Part shown: positions 36,545 through 45,672 of the stretch, piece after piece
Numbering within the stretch: position 1 is the first letter of the stretch
Layout of the letters: every line of letters begins with the position of its first letter
Source: Phenylobacterium sp. Root1290
GTDB lineage: Bacteria; Pseudomonadota; Alphaproteobacteria; Caulobacterales; Caulobacteraceae
DNA length: 64,000 bases
NCBI RefSeq assembly: GCF_001425305.1
Contig: NZ_LMEE01000001.1
Location: 1,316,183 to 1,380,182 of the forward strand
Direction of reading: 5' to 3'
The notes under the pieces: generated by a model
Seen by the model: only the letters and a program-made list of their open reading frames with translations
Databases searched by the model: none
Told to the model about the DNA's origin: nothing
Made by a program: the position numbers and the translations under genes

Positions 36545-38251
36545 CTAGGCCGCGACCAGTTCGCCGGCCAACGCCTGCTCGATCAGCGCGATCGTCCGCT
36601 CAAGGCCGAAGATCGCGGCGAAGGAGCCGAAGCGCGGCCCCTGGCTCTGGCCCAGCAGCACCTCGTACAGCGCCTGGAACCAGGCGCGCAGCGGCTCGAA
36701 CCCGGCATTCTTGCCAACCTCGAACACCTCGTTCTGGATCGTCTCGGCGTCGGCGTCGGCCGGCAGCGCCTTGAAGCGGGCCAGCAGTTCCTCCATCGCC
36801 GCGCGCTCCTTGTCGTCAGGTGCGCGGAACTTCTTCGAGGGCTTCACGAAGTCCTCGTAGTAGTTGATCGCATAGCCGATCAGACGGTCCAGCATCGGCT
36901 CGCTGCTCGCGTCGGCGCCCGGCATGTAGCGGCTGACGAAGCCCCAGAGGATGTCCTTCGTCGAGGCGTCCGCCGCCGACACCAGGTTCAGCAGCAGCGA
37001 GAACGACAGCGGCGAGCCCTTCTCCGGCGGCGCCCCGCGGTGGACGTGCCAGGCCGGGTTGTCGATCGCCGTGGCGTTCGACGTCGCGCGGGCCTTGTTG
37101 AAGGCCTCCAGCTGCTGGAGGTACTCGTCCGTCGCCTTCGGGATGACGTCGAAATAGAGCCGCTTGGCCGACTTCGGCGACTGGTACATGTAGTAGGCGA
37201 GGCTCTCGGGCGCGCCGTAGCGCAGCCACTCCTCCATGGTCAGGCCGTTGCCCTTGGACTTTGAGATCTTCTGGTTGTTCTCGTCCATGAACAGCTCGAA
37301 GTGGAAGGCCTCCGGCGGCGTGCCGCCCAGCACCTTCACCAGCTTGTTCGAGACCCGCACCGAGTCGACCAGGTCCTTGCCCGAAGCTTCGAAGTCGACG
37401 CCGAGCGCGTACCAGCGCGCCGCCCAGTCGGGGCGCCACTGCAGCTTCACATGGCCGCCGGTGACCGGAACCTCGGTCAAGGTCCCGTCCTCGTCGGCGA
37501 AGGTGATGGTGCCCTTCTCGACGTCACGGCCGAGCGTCGGCGCCTGCAGCACCCGGCCCGAGGTCGGGCTGACCGGCAGGAACGGCGAATAGGTTGCGCG
37601 GCGCTCCTCGCCGAGCGTCGGCAGCATCACGCCTTGCACCGCGTCGAACCGCGCCAGGATCTTCAGCAGCACCTCGTCGAAGCGGCCGGACTTGTAGGTG
37701 TCGGTCGACGACATGAACTCGTAGTCGAAGCCGAAGCCGTCGAGGAACGCGCGCAGGCGGGCGTTGTTGTGGGCCGCGAAGCTCTCGTACTCGCCGAAGG
37801 GGTCGCGCACGGCCGAGACCGGCTTGTCGCGGTCCTCTTCCAGCATCTCGCGGTTGGGCACGTTGTCGGGAATCTTCCGCAGGCCGTCCATGTCGTCGGA
37901 GAAGACGATCAGCTTGGTCGGGATCGCATCGTCGGTCAGGGCGCGGAACGCCGTGCGCACCATGGTCGGGCGCGCGGCCTCGCCGAACGTGCCCATGTGC
38001 GGCAGGCCCGAGGCCCCGAACCCGCACTGGAACACCACCGGCTGGGCCAGCGCCGGGAAGGTGCTCACCGCCTCGTCGGCCTTGCCCTGGCCGATCAGGC
38101 TGGCGGCCAGGTCGCGTTCGGCGTCCGACAGGCGAAGTTTGAGCGTCCGATCCAACAGAATGCGGGCCTGTTCGAAGGGCCAGCTTTTCGCTTCGCGCGC
38201 CTGACCTGAGAGGCCGCGCAGGGAGGGGTTCTGGATCGAGGTGTCGGACAT
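36545..38251 (-). CDS. lysK: class I lysyl-tRNA synthetase
   Basis: 568 residues. Attaches lysine to tRNA-Lys. It is the class I (archaeal-type) enzyme: Rossmann-fold HIGH counterpart in [22 protein letters not shown] (about residues 77-98) and KMSKS counterpart KISKSKGNG (about residue 328); class II LysRS motifs are absent. [26 protein letters not shown] is typical of LysRS1. The C-terminal helical anticodon-binding part follows. Length is close to the usual 520-560. ATG 38251 ([13 protein letters not shown]). Confidence 0.95.
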   Translation of the reverse strand: MSDTSIQNPSLRGLSGQAREAKSWPFEQARILLDRTLKLRLSDAERDLAASLIGQGKADEAVSTFPALAQPVVFQCGFGASGLPHMGTFGEAARPTMVRTAFRALTDDAIPTKLIVFSDDMDGLRKIPDNVPNREMLEEDRDKPVSAVRDPFGEYESFAAHNNARLRAFLDGFGFDYEFMSSTDTYKSGRFDEVLLKILARFDAVQGVMLPTLGEERRATYSPFLPVSPTSGRVLQAPTLGRDVEKGTITFADEDGTLTEVPVTGGHVKLQWRPDWAARWYALGVDFEASGKDLVDSVRVSNKLVKVLGGTPPEAFHFELFMDENNQKISKSKGNGLTMEEWLRYGAPESLAYYMYQSPKSAKRLYFDVIPKATDEYLQQLEAFNKARATSNATAIDNPAWHVHRGAPPEKGSPLSFSLLLNLVSAADASTKDILWGFVSRYMPGADASSEPMLDRLIGYAINYYEDFVKPSKKFRAPDDKERAAMEELLARFKALPADADAETIQNEVFEVGKNAGFEPLRAWFQALYEVLLGQSQGPRFGSFAAIFGLERTIALIEQALAGELVAA

Positions 38252-38371
38252 CTTCGCGGCCTAACCCCAGTAGGCGCTCGCCTCAAGCAGACTTTTGCGC
38301 TCATCATCGTCGCGGAGCTGTCACGGAACCGGCGCAAAAGCCCGGCCAGTCGCTCCATCGGGGGAAGTTTC

Positions 38372-39373
38372 ATGACCACGCGCCGCCTCGCGCTCGCCCT
38401 GGCCGCCGCTTTGGCGCTCGCCGGCTGCAGCCAGAAGGAGGCGGCCAAGCCGGCGCCTCAGGTGATCAACTTCTCGATCATGTCGACCGAGGGCCGCCAG
38501 ACCCAGATGGACGACTGGGGCCCGTTCCTGGCCGACATGGAGAAGTCCGTCGGCGTACCGGTGAAGCCGTTCTTCGGCACCAATTACACCTCGCTGATCG
38601 AGGCGATGCGCTTCAAGCAGACCGATGTGGGCTGGTTCACCAACCACTCGGGCCTGGAGGCCGTCCGCCGCGCGAACGGCGAGGTCTTCGCCCGCACCGT
38701 CAAGCCGAACGGCCCCGACGGCTACCAGGCGGTGATCGTCGTCAAGAAGGGCTCGGGCGTCACCCTCGAGCGGCTGCTGACCTGCGACCGGACCCTGAAC
38801 TTCGGCATGGGCGACGCCAAGTCGACCTCGGGCACCCTTGCGCCGATGACCTACCTCTTCGCGCCCAAGGGCATCGATCCCAACGCCTGCTTCAAGACCG
38901 TCCGCTCGGCCAATCACGAGGCCAACCTGTTCTCGGTCGCCCAGGGCCTGCTGGACGCGGCGACCAACAACACCGCCTCCATGGAGCGCATGGAGATGCT
39001 GGGCACCGACATGGCCAAGAAGACGATGGCCAGCCTCGACGTGATCTGGACCTCGCCGACCATCCCCGAGGACCCGATGGTCCGCCGCAAGGACCTGGAC
39101 CCAGCGCTGAAGGCCAAGATCGACGCCTTCATCTTCAGTTACGGGACCGGCGAGGGCCCCGAGGCCGAGCGCCAGCGCAAGGTGCTTGAGCGCATCCAGA
39201 CCAAGCCGTTCAAGCGCGCCGACAATTCGCACCTGCTGCCGGTCCGCGAAATGGAGGCGGCCGGCCAGCTGATCCACGCCAAACGCAAGGGCGACGCCGC
39301 GGCGACCGCCGCCGCCCAGGCCGAACTCGACAAGATCGCCGCCGAGAAGAAAGCCCTGCCGCCCGTCCAATAG
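38372..39373 (+). CDS. phnD: PhnD-like phosphonate/phosphite ABC transporter substrate-binding lipoprotein
   Basis: 333 residues. Lipoprotein signal [21 protein letters not shown] (lipobox LAGC, Cys19), then a type II periplasmic binding protein: [69 protein letters not shown] and [20 protein letters not shown], the PhnD signature. It should bind phosphonate or a similar oxyanion and hand it to a PhnC/PhnE permease, but no ATPase or permease gene is adjacent in this window. A half Pho-box-like CTGTCAC lies about 50 bp upstream; weak. Divergent from lysK. Confidence 0.88.
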   Translation: MTTRRLALALAAALALAGCSQKEAAKPAPQVINFSIMSTEGRQTQMDDWGPFLADMEKSVGVPVKPFFGTNYTSLIEAMRFKQTDVGWFTNHSGLEAVRRANGEVFARTVKPNGPDGYQAVIVVKKGSGVTLERLLTCDRTLNFGMGDAKSTSGTLAPMTYLFAPKGIDPNACFKTVRSANHEANLFSVAQGLLDAATNNTASMERMEMLGTDMAKKTMASLDVIWTSPTIPEDPMVRRKDLDPALKAKIDAFIFSYGTGEGPEAERQRKVLERIQTKPFKRADNSHLLPVREMEAAGQLIHAKRKGDAAATAAAQAELDKIAAEKKALPPVQ

Positions 39374-39429
39374 GGGAACTGAAGCGCAGCTTTCGCGTCC
39401 TCCCTACCTAGGCTGGAACGGAGGCGTAC

Positions 39430-39810
39430 GTGAATCTGCTGGTCGCCAAGCGGGCTTTGGGCCTGTTCTCCCTCGCCATCGGCGTGGCCGCGGTCGCCGC
39501 GCCGCGCCAGGTGACGCGATTCCTGGGGCTCAAGTTCGACGACCAGGCGATGAGCGCCTTCGGTGCGCGGGAGATCGCCTCGGGCGCCGGTCTGCTCTCG
39601 CCGGTGCCGCCAGGTCCGTGGTTCTGGATGCGGGCCGGCGGCGACCTCATGGACCTGGCCGCGCTGGGCCGCGCCATCGGCCGCGACAATCCCCGCCGCA
39701 AGGTCGCCTACGCCGCCTTCGGCGCCGTCGCAGCGGTGGCTGTGGTCGATATCGCCATCGCCATCCACACGGCCCGCAACCGACGGGACGACCACGAAGC
39801 GGCGGCCTAG
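39430..39810 (+). CDS. small hypothetical membrane protein
   Basis: 126 residues with three or four hydrophobic stretches (LLVAKRALGLFSLAIGVAAVAAP, REIASGAGLLSP, MRAGGDLMDLAALGRAIG, KVAYAAFGAVAAVAVVDIAIAIHTARN), so an inner-membrane protein. The segment FGAREIASGAGLL followed by RAGGDLMDLAALGRA resembles the membrane part found beside cyclase/dehydrase proteins, but function is unknown. GTG at 39430 follows GGAGG. Its last codons overlap the convergent thioesterase gene by four bases. Confidence 0.7.
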   Translation: MNLLVAKRALGLFSLAIGVAAVAAPRQVTRFLGLKFDDQAMSAFGAREIASGAGLLSPVPPGPWFWMRAGGDLMDLAALGRAIGRDNPRRKVAYAAFGAVAAVAVVDIAIAIHTARNRRDDHEAAA

Positions 39811-40223
39811 GTCCCGCTCAACAGGAAGTGACCGCGCAGGGCGGCGGCCGGCTTGTCGCGCGCCTCCTGCCAGGCTTCGACATGCACGTTGGCGACCTGC
39901 CGGCCGACCTTCCGCACGTCGGCGCGAGCGTACATGGTCATGGCCTTGCCGGGCCGCAGGTACTCGATGGTGATGTCGATGGTCTTGTGGACCTTGGCGC
40001 TAGGCGCGATCACCGACAGCTGCGCCAGGGCGGTCATCTCCATGAAGGCCCCGATCACACCGCCGTGCAGCGCCGGCAGCATGACGTTGCCGATCAGGTG
40101 GGGCGCGAACGGCAGGATGGCGGTCATCTCGTCGCCGGCCAGTTCGGCCCGCATGCCCAGGAACCGCACATACGGCACGCGGCCGAGGAACTCTTCGAGG
40201 CGTTGAGCGGCGGCCTGGCTCAT
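39807..40223 (-). CDS. PaaI-type hotdog thioesterase, copy 1
   Basis: 138 residues, single hotdog domain. Strand-helix pattern VPYVRFLGMRAELAGDEMTAILPFAPHLIGN and the catalytic-helix region LPALHGGVIGAFMEMTALAQL (HGG motif) place it with PaaI/ACOT13 acyl-CoA thioesterases; it probably hydrolyses an acyl- or phenylacetyl-type CoA ester. Its ATG is contained in the stop of a related upstream thioesterase (ATGA, 40220-40223), suggesting a coupled, possibly heteromeric pair. Confidence 0.88.
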   Translation of the reverse strand: MSQAAAQRLEEFLGRVPYVRFLGMRAELAGDEMTAILPFAPHLIGNVMLPALHGGVIGAFMEMTALAQLSVIAPSAKVHKTIDITIEYLRPGKAMTMYARADVRKVGRQVANVHVEAWQEARDKPAAALRGHFLLSGT

Positions 40224-40663
40224 GGCGCGGCCCGCTTCAGGATGAAGGCCGCCTGCGCGGTGGCGATCGGATCTTCCGGATCGGCGTCGAACGCGTGGGC
40301 GCGCACGAAGGCGATGTTGCGGGTCAGCTTGTAGCAGTGAGCGCTGGCGGTGACGTCCGCGCGCGCGGCGGCCGGGCGCATGTAGTCGATGCGCAGGTCC
40401 AGGGTCGCCGTGGAAAGAAAGCCGCCTTCCAAGGATCGCGAGGTCACGGCCAGGCCGCAGACATGATCGAGAAGCGCGGTGATCACCCCGCCCGCGATGA
40501 CGCCGGTGTCGGGATCGCCGACCAGCTCTTCGCGCCAGGGAGATAGAATGGAGCCTCGCTGGGGCTCTACGGAGATCAACTTGAAGCCGAGGGCGGAGGC
40601 CTGCGGCACGGTCTCAACCATGTGCCGGGCCGCATCGCGAAGGGCCTCCGGGGATTTCGTCAT
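40220..40663 (-). CDS. PaaI-type hotdog thioesterase, copy 2
   Basis: 147 residues, second hotdog protein: PQASALGFKLISVEPQRGSILSPWREELVGDPDTGVIAGGVITALLDHVCGLAV, in which the usual HGG is AGG and DHV provides the acidic/His pair; LSTATLDLRIDYMRPAAARADV is the following strand set. It overlaps the next thioesterase by four bases (ATGA). Tandem hotdog genes often encode subunits of one enzyme or a diverged paralogue pair; the altered HGG position hints that the two have different activity. Confidence 0.86.
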   Translation of the reverse strand: MTKSPEALRDAARHMVETVPQASALGFKLISVEPQRGSILSPWREELVGDPDTGVIAGGVITALLDHVCGLAVTSRSLEGGFLSTATLDLRIDYMRPAAARADVTASAHCYKLTRNIAFVRAHAFDADPEDPIATAQAAFILKRAAP

Positions 40664-40715
40664 CCCCTGTCTTTGAGGCGCCTCCGCCTATCGGTCAACG
40701 TGACGGCAGGTCAAC

Positions 40716-40823
40716 TTAAGCGACGCCGGCGGCCTTGGTCAGGATCGCGACGGCGATGGCCATCAGCGGGGTGGCGGCGAGGACGATGTTGGCGAAGCCG
40801 TTGAGCGCGAAGGTGTTACGCAT
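40716..40823 (-). CDS. 35-residue membrane miniprotein
   Basis: ATG 40823 to TAA 40718-40716, 35 codons. The peptide starts MRNTFALNGFANIVLAATPL and ends in ILTKAAGVA. The middle (ANIVLAATPLMAIAVAIL) is a single hydrophobic helix with one Pro; ends are short and weakly basic. A plausible ribosome site AGAGGGA lies 8 nt before the ATG, and the frame contains no rare-looking codons (GCC, CTC, ATC dominate as in neighbours). It stands in a 486-bp gap between thioesterase copy 2 and the exonuclease gene and is transcribed toward the thioesterases. No function known; small single-helix proteins often modulate larger membrane proteins. Confidence 0.55.
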   Translation of the reverse strand: MRNTFALNGFANIVLAATPLMAIAVAILTKAAGVA

Positions 40824-41149
40824 GGTGTTGTCCCTCTGGTCTGGTGTGGCCCGCGACTTCCGCGGCCCGATGAGAGAGGTATACGCAACGACTTCGGCGA
40901 ATACTCGTTAAGTCTTGGTCATGACGCCAATTTCACAATATGAATACTATGTAATGTAATCGCCGCCGATCTAAGGGCGTCATCCCGGAAAGCGCGCAGC
41001 GCTTGTCCGGGACCCATTGTCGCCTGAGCTCGCCGTAAAGCCCGGCCCTCGCAACATCCTGCACGATCAGGTGTTCATAGGTCCCGGTCTTAGGCCTGCA
41101 GCCGAAACCGGGATGACACCCTGGAGAACCCGTCCCCATATCCCCAGAC
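40824..41149. other. 326-bp gap: promoter region and repeat copies
   Basis: No gene seen. The left part is richer in A/T (tgaatactatgtaatgtaat at 40941-40960) and presumably holds the promoter of the miniprotein; the right part holds two palindromic repeat copies (40979-41013 and 41081-41116) upstream of the exonuclease gene. Confidence 0.6.
40979..41116. repeat. two GTCATCCCGG-family palindromes, possibly one compound element
   Basis: First copy GTCATCCCGGAAAGCGC..GCGCTTGTCCGGGACCC (40979-41013); second copy GTCCCGGTCTTAGGC..GCCGAAACCGGGATGAC (41081-41116). The outer ends GTCATCCCGG and CCGGGATGAC are inverted, so the 138-bp stretch can be read as one compound element with a spacer. Confidence 0.65.
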
Positions 41150-42160
41150 ATGATCCGGCCCGAAAGCCTGCTCTGCCCAAAGCCTGAGGGCCTGTACTGT
41201 GCGCCCGGCGACTTCTTCGTCGACCCGGTGTCCCCAGTGGCGCGCGCGGTGATCACCCATGGCCACGCCGACCACGCCCGCGCCGGCCACGGTGTGGTGA
41301 TCGCCACGCCCGAAACCCTGGCGATCATGGCCGAGCGTTACGGCGCCGACTTCGCCGGCTCGGTGCAGCCGCTGGCTTACGGTGAGAGCGTCAGCCGCGA
41401 CGGGGTGCAGGTGACCCTGGTCCCGGCCGGCCACGTGCTCGGTTCTGCCCAGGCCGTCGTCGCCTGGAAGGGCCTGACCATGGTGGTCTCGGGCGACTAC
41501 AAGCGCCGCCGCGACCCGACCTGCCCGCCGTTCGAGCCGGTGCCCTGCGACGTGTTCATCTCCGAGGCCACCTTCGGCTCGCCGGTGTTCCGCCATCCCG
41601 ACGACGGCCACGAGATCGCCAAGCTGCTGCGCTCGGTCGAGCAGTTCCCGGACCGCGCCCACATGGTCGGCGCCTACGCCCTCGGCAAAGCCCAGCGGAT
41701 CATCCGCCTGCTGCGCGAGGCCGGCTGGGAGCGGACGATCTACGTCCACGGGGCCCTCGAGCGGCTGAACCATCTCTATGAGCGGCACGGCATCGCACTC
41801 GGACCGCTCGCGCCGGCCACCTCGACGGCCAAGCAGGACTTCGCCGGCCAGATCATCATCGCCCCGCCCGGCGCCCTGGCTGACCGCTGGTCGCGCCGCT
41901 TCCCGGACCCGGTCTCGGCCTTCGCCTCCGGCTGGATGCAGGTGCGGGCCCGCGCCCGCCAGCGCGGCGTCGAGCTGCCGCTGGTGATCTCCGACCACGC
42001 CGACTGGGACGAGCTGACCGCCACCATCGACGAGCTGCGCCCCGGCGAGCTCTGGATCACCCACGGCCGCGAGGAGGCGCTGATGCGCTGGGCGCAGCTG
42101 CACGACATCAAGGCCCGCGCCCTGGCCCTGGTCGGCTACGAGGACGAGACCGAGGACTGA
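41150..42160 (+). CDS. ligase-associated DNA damage response exonuclease (MBL/beta-CASP)
   Basis: 336 residues. Metallo-beta-lactamase fold with HGHADHARAGH (residues 37-47) binding zinc, VPAGHVLGSAQAVVAWKGLTMVVSGDYKRRRD (second metal His/Asp), and the beta-CASP end VISDHADWDELTATIDELRPGELWITHGREEALMRWA. The family (TIGR04122) is usually encoded with an ATP-dependent ligase, an Lhr-like helicase and a PdeM-type phosphoesterase. It likely trims DNA ends in a repair path. Its stop shares bases with the ligase start (TGATG at 42158-42162). Confidence 0.9.
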   Translation: MIRPESLLCPKPEGLYCAPGDFFVDPVSPVARAVITHGHADHARAGHGVVIATPETLAIMAERYGADFAGSVQPLAYGESVSRDGVQVTLVPAGHVLGSAQAVVAWKGLTMVVSGDYKRRRDPTCPPFEPVPCDVFISEATFGSPVFRHPDDGHEIAKLLRSVEQFPDRAHMVGAYALGKAQRIIRLLREAGWERTIYVHGALERLNHLYERHGIALGPLAPATSTAKQDFAGQIIIAPPGALADRWSRRFPDPVSAFASGWMQVRARARQRGVELPLVISDHADWDELTATIDELRPGELWITHGREEALMRWAQLHDIKARALALVGYEDETED

Positions 42161-43779
42161 TGCGCGCCTTCGCCGAGCTTCTGGACCGCCTGTCGCTGAC
42201 CGCCTCGCGGAACGCCAAGCTCGTCCTGCTGCGCGACCACTTCGCCAACGCGCCCGACCCCGACCGGGGCTGGGCGCTGGCGGCCCTGACCGGCGATCTG
42301 ACCTTCGACGCCGCCAAGCCGGCCTTCATCCGCAAGGCGGTCGAGGCGCGGATGGACCCGGTGCTGTTCGGCTGGTCCTACGACTATGTCGGCGACCTGG
42401 CCGAGACCGTCGCCCTGGTCTGGCCCGCCCGCCCCGGCGCCAACCGCGAGCCGGAGCTTTCGGAAGTGGTCGACGCCCTGCGCGGCGCGAGCCGAGCCGA
42501 GGTCCAGCGGTTGATCGAGGGCTGGCTCGACGCCCTCGACGCCACCGGCCGCTGGGCGCTGCTCAAGCTGATGACCGGCGGTCTGCGCATTGGCGTCTCC
42601 GCCCGCCTGGCCAAGACCGCGGTCGCCGCCATGGGCCAGGTCGAGGTCGCCGAGGTCGAGGAGGTCTGGCACGCGCTGAGCCCGCCCTATGACGACCTCT
42701 TCGCCTGGCTTGAGGGGCGCTCGGAGCGGCCGACCGCAGACGCCCCCGGCCGCTTCCGGCCGGTGATGCTGGCCCAGGCGATCGACGAGGCGATCGACTT
42801 CGGCAAGCTCGATCCGGACGACTACGCCGCAGAGTGGAAATGGGACGGCATCCGCGTTCAGGCGGTCAGCGAGGGCGGCGTGCGACGGCTCTACACCCGC
42901 ACGGGCGACGACATCTCGCGCACCTTCCCTGACGTGATCGCGGCGCTGGATTTCGAGGGGGCGCTCGACGGCGAGTTGCTGGTGCTGCGCGAGGGCGGCA
43001 TGGCCAGCTTCGCCGACCTGCAGCAGCGGCTGAACCGCAAGAGCGTCAACGACAAGATGCTGGCCGACTTTCCAGCCGGAGTCCGCGCCTACGACCTGCT
43101 GTCCGACGGCGGCGAGGACTTGCGCGCCCTGCCGTTCGCCCAGCGCCGCGCCCGCCTGGAGGCCTTCGTGGGCGCGCTGAACACCAGCCGCATCGACCTC
43201 TCGCCGGTCCAAACGTTCGCCACGTGGGAGGAATTGGCGGAGCTGCGCCGCCAGCCACCGCCTGGCGACCCAACCCTCGCAGAGGGCCTGATGCTCAAGC
43301 GCTGGGACAGCGTCTACGAGGCCGGCCGCCCCAAGGGCCCATGGTTTAAGTGGAAGCGTGACCCGTTCCTGATCGATGCGGTGCTGATGTACGCCCAGCG
43401 CGGCCACGGCAAGCGCTCCAGCTTCTACTCGGACTACACCTTCGGCGTCTGGACTGAGGCGGTCGACGGCTCGCGCACCCTGACCCCGGTCGGCAAGGCC
43501 TACTTCGGCTTCACCGACGAGGAGCTGAAGGAAATCGACAAGTACGTCCGCGACCACACGGTCGACCGCTACGGCCCGGTTCGCGCGGTCCGCGCCGACG
43601 TCCGCCACGGCCTGGTCTTCGAGGTCGCCTTCGAGGGCCTGCAGCGCTCGACCCGCCACAAATCGGGCGTCGCCATGCGCTTCCCCCGCATCAGCCGCAT
43701 CCGCTGGGACAAGCCGTCCGGCGAGGCCGACGAACTGGCCACCCTGGAGCGGATGCTGGAGCAGATGGAGGGGCGCTGA
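42160..43779 (+). CDS. ATP-dependent DNA ligase, DNA-damage-response type
   Basis: 539 residues. N-terminal DNA-binding domain (to about residue 200), adenylation domain with motif I EWKWDGIRVQ (nucleophile Lys227), motif LDGELLVLREG and the C-terminal OB-fold (about 400-530) with SSFYSDYTFGVWT and GLVFEVAFEGLQRSTRHKSGVAMRFPRISRIRWDK. It seals nicks after AMP transfer from ATP, unlike the NAD-dependent housekeeping LigA. Translationally coupled to the exonuclease. The usual helicase and phosphoesterase partners are not downstream. Confidence 0.93.
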   Translation: MRAFAELLDRLSLTASRNAKLVLLRDHFANAPDPDRGWALAALTGDLTFDAAKPAFIRKAVEARMDPVLFGWSYDYVGDLAETVALVWPARPGANREPELSEVVDALRGASRAEVQRLIEGWLDALDATGRWALLKLMTGGLRIGVSARLAKTAVAAMGQVEVAEVEEVWHALSPPYDDLFAWLEGRSERPTADAPGRFRPVMLAQAIDEAIDFGKLDPDDYAAEWKWDGIRVQAVSEGGVRRLYTRTGDDISRTFPDVIAALDFEGALDGELLVLREGGMASFADLQQRLNRKSVNDKMLADFPAGVRAYDLLSDGGEDLRALPFAQRRARLEAFVGALNTSRIDLSPVQTFATWEELAELRRQPPPGDPTLAEGLMLKRWDSVYEAGRPKGPWFKWKRDPFLIDAVLMYAQRGHGKRSSFYSDYTFGVWTEAVDGSRTLTPVGKAYFGFTDEELKEIDKYVRDHTVDRYGPVRAVRADVRHGLVFEVAFEGLQRSTRHKSGVAMRFPRISRIRWDKPSGEADELATLERMLEQMEGR

Positions 43780-43797
43780 GGCTCGCCGCCGACCTCA

Positions 43798-43912
43798 CTC
43801 CCTCGCCCCCTTTGGGGGAGAGGGCCGGGGTGAGGGGGCTGATGACTCAGCTATGCAGCGCTCCGCGCCGCCGCCCCTCACCTAACCTCTCCCCGCGGGC
43901 GGGGAGAGGAAC
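43798..43912. repeat. compound palindromic repeat, family B (left copy)
   Basis: 115 bp. First hairpin CCTCGCCCCC ttt GGGGGAGAGG followed by CCGGGGTGAGGGGGCT; middle GATGACTCAG..CGCTCCGCGCCG; second hairpin CCTCTCCCC gcggg CGGGGAGAGG, preceded by CCCCTCACCTAA. The two hairpins are in inverted relation. Nearly identical in order and sequence to 45673-45788. Confidence 0.85.
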
Positions 43913-43962
43913 ATTAGAGGACGCCAGATCTCATCAATCGACTCGGCCGCGCAGCGACGGAG

Positions 43963-45540
43963 TCACTTCGCGAAACGCTTGAAGAAGCTCTCGTCCTTCC
44001 ACTTCGGCGTCGCCGGCTCGTTGGCGATGTCGGTGATCAGCCGGCCGAGGAAGGCGTCGAACTTCACCGCCTCGGCCTTCTCCACCGGCTGACTAAGGTC
44101 GTCGGCCAGGGCGTGATAGCGCTCGGCCCGCCAGGTCTTCTCGATCGCCGCGCGGTCGGTATCGGCCTTGAAGCCGAACTTGAACGACAGCGCCGGGATG
44201 CCGGCGCGAATGAAGCTGTACTGGTCCGAGCGGATGAACGAGTTGCGGTCCGGATAGGGGTCGGAGACGACTTCCAGGTTCGCGGCCTTGGCCGCCGCCT
44301 TGGCGGTGTCGCCCATGGTGCTCTCGTCGATTCCGTAGATCAGCACGGAGTCGAACGCCCACAACGGCAGCGCCATGTCCATGTTGAGGTTGGCGACCAC
44401 CGAGGCCGGCGGAACGCTGGGCTTGCCCGCGAAGTACTTCGAGCCGAGCAGTCCCTTCTCCTCGCCGGTCACCAGCACGAACAGCACCGAGCGCTTCGGC
44501 GCCGCCTTCGCCGCCGCCATCTCGCGCGCGATCTCCAGCACCGAGGCGACGCCGGCGGCGTTGTCCAGCGCCCCGGCGTAGTAGGGCGCGCCCTTGCCGC
44601 TGGTGTTGGGCCCCAGGTGGTCGAGGTGGGCGGTGACCACCACGTGCTCGGCCTTCAGCTTCGGATCGCTCCCCGGCAGCTTGGCCACGACGTTGGCCGA
44701 GGCGACCTGCCCGACCTCGGTCGCCACCTGCGCCCTGAGGCCGACGTTCAGCGCGAAGCCCTTGATCGGTTTGGCCGCGTCGGCCAGCGCCAGCACGTCT
44801 GCAAAGGTATGTCCCGACTTGGCGAACAGCTTCTCGGCCTCGGCGGGATTGAAGCTCCCCGAGAACGCCTCGCCGGTGACGTCGCGCAGGTCCTCGTCGG
44901 CCGGGTACATGCCCGGCTGGCCGGCGCTCTGCATCTGCCGCGTCCACGGCACATCCATCGACTTGGGCGTCGGCAGCGCGATCAGCCCGACCGCCCCGGC
45001 CGCCTTGGCCGCCCGCCAGGTCTCCGAGCCGCGCGAGTGCGCCTTCAGCGCCGCCGAGATGTCGCCCGGCCCGCCGTTCACATAGACCGCGATCTTGCCC
45101 TTCAGGTCCTGGCCGGCGAAGTCGTCATAACCGACCTCCGGCAGGTGCAGGCCATAGCCGATGAACACCAGCGGCGCGTCGATCGCCTTGGGCTGCGGGA
45201 TGCGCGCACCCAGCAGCAGATCCGGCCCGATGCGCAGCGGCTGCTCCTGGCCGTCCACGACCAGCGCCGCGCTGGAGCCCTCGCTCAGCACCCGCTGCAC
45301 GGTGAACTTCATCGGCTGCAGGTAGCCCTCGGTCCCGGCCGGCTTCAGGCCATAGGCCTTGAACTGGCCCGCGGCATAGGCCGCCGCCTTGTCGTAGCCC
45401 GCCGTCCCGGTCAGGCGGCCCTCGAACTGCGGTCCGGCCAGGGTCTCGACGTGCGACCACCAGCGGGCGCCGTCGGCGTCGGCCGCTGCGACAGGAAGGG
45501 CGCTGAGCGCGGCGATCACAAGGGCAAGGGGAAGGCGCAT
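43963..45540 (-). CDS. M28-family zinc aminopeptidase, secreted
   Basis: 525 residues. Signal peptide MRLPLALVIAALSALPVAAADA, a protease-associated (PA) insert (about residues 100-260), and the M28 catalytic region: VTAHLDHLGPNTSGKGAPYYAGALDNAAGVASVLEIAREM (zinc His, Asp) and LFVLVTGEEKGLLGSKYFA (catalytic and zinc Glu), NLNMDMALPLWAF, and a late YSFIRAGIPALSFKFGF. A co-catalytic di-zinc exopeptidase of the periplasm or medium. ATG 45540 is used because the signal peptide begins there; an ATG at 45582 adds a polar 14 residues. The gene is flanked on both sides by near-identical palindromic repeats. Confidence 0.9.
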   Translation of the reverse strand: MRLPLALVIAALSALPVAAADADGARWWSHVETLAGPQFEGRLTGTAGYDKAAAYAAGQFKAYGLKPAGTEGYLQPMKFTVQRVLSEGSSAALVVDGQEQPLRIGPDLLLGARIPQPKAIDAPLVFIGYGLHLPEVGYDDFAGQDLKGKIAVYVNGGPGDISAALKAHSRGSETWRAAKAAGAVGLIALPTPKSMDVPWTRQMQSAGQPGMYPADEDLRDVTGEAFSGSFNPAEAEKLFAKSGHTFADVLALADAAKPIKGFALNVGLRAQVATEVGQVASANVVAKLPGSDPKLKAEHVVVTAHLDHLGPNTSGKGAPYYAGALDNAAGVASVLEIAREMAAAKAAPKRSVLFVLVTGEEKGLLGSKYFAGKPSVPPASVVANLNMDMALPLWAFDSVLIYGIDESTMGDTAKAAAKAANLEVVSDPYPDRNSFIRSDQYSFIRAGIPALSFKFGFKADTDRAAIEKTWRAERYHALADDLSQPVEKAEAVKFDAFLGRLITDIANEPATPKWKDESFFKRFAK

Positions 45541-45672
45541 CGGTCTTGGGCCGCTCCGGTTGTTGGGGGAAGGCTCGACCATTCGCCGATGCAGCTCCCG
45601 TCTGCAAGCCGCCGAGCGAGAACGCAGAGGAGGTGGATCGACGCATGGCGGGCGAAACCAAGCGCAGGCGTG

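Noticed and set aside
38320-38340. Pho box in front of the PhnD-like gene
   Set aside because: Only one CTGTCAC half is seen; the second half is not at the right distance.
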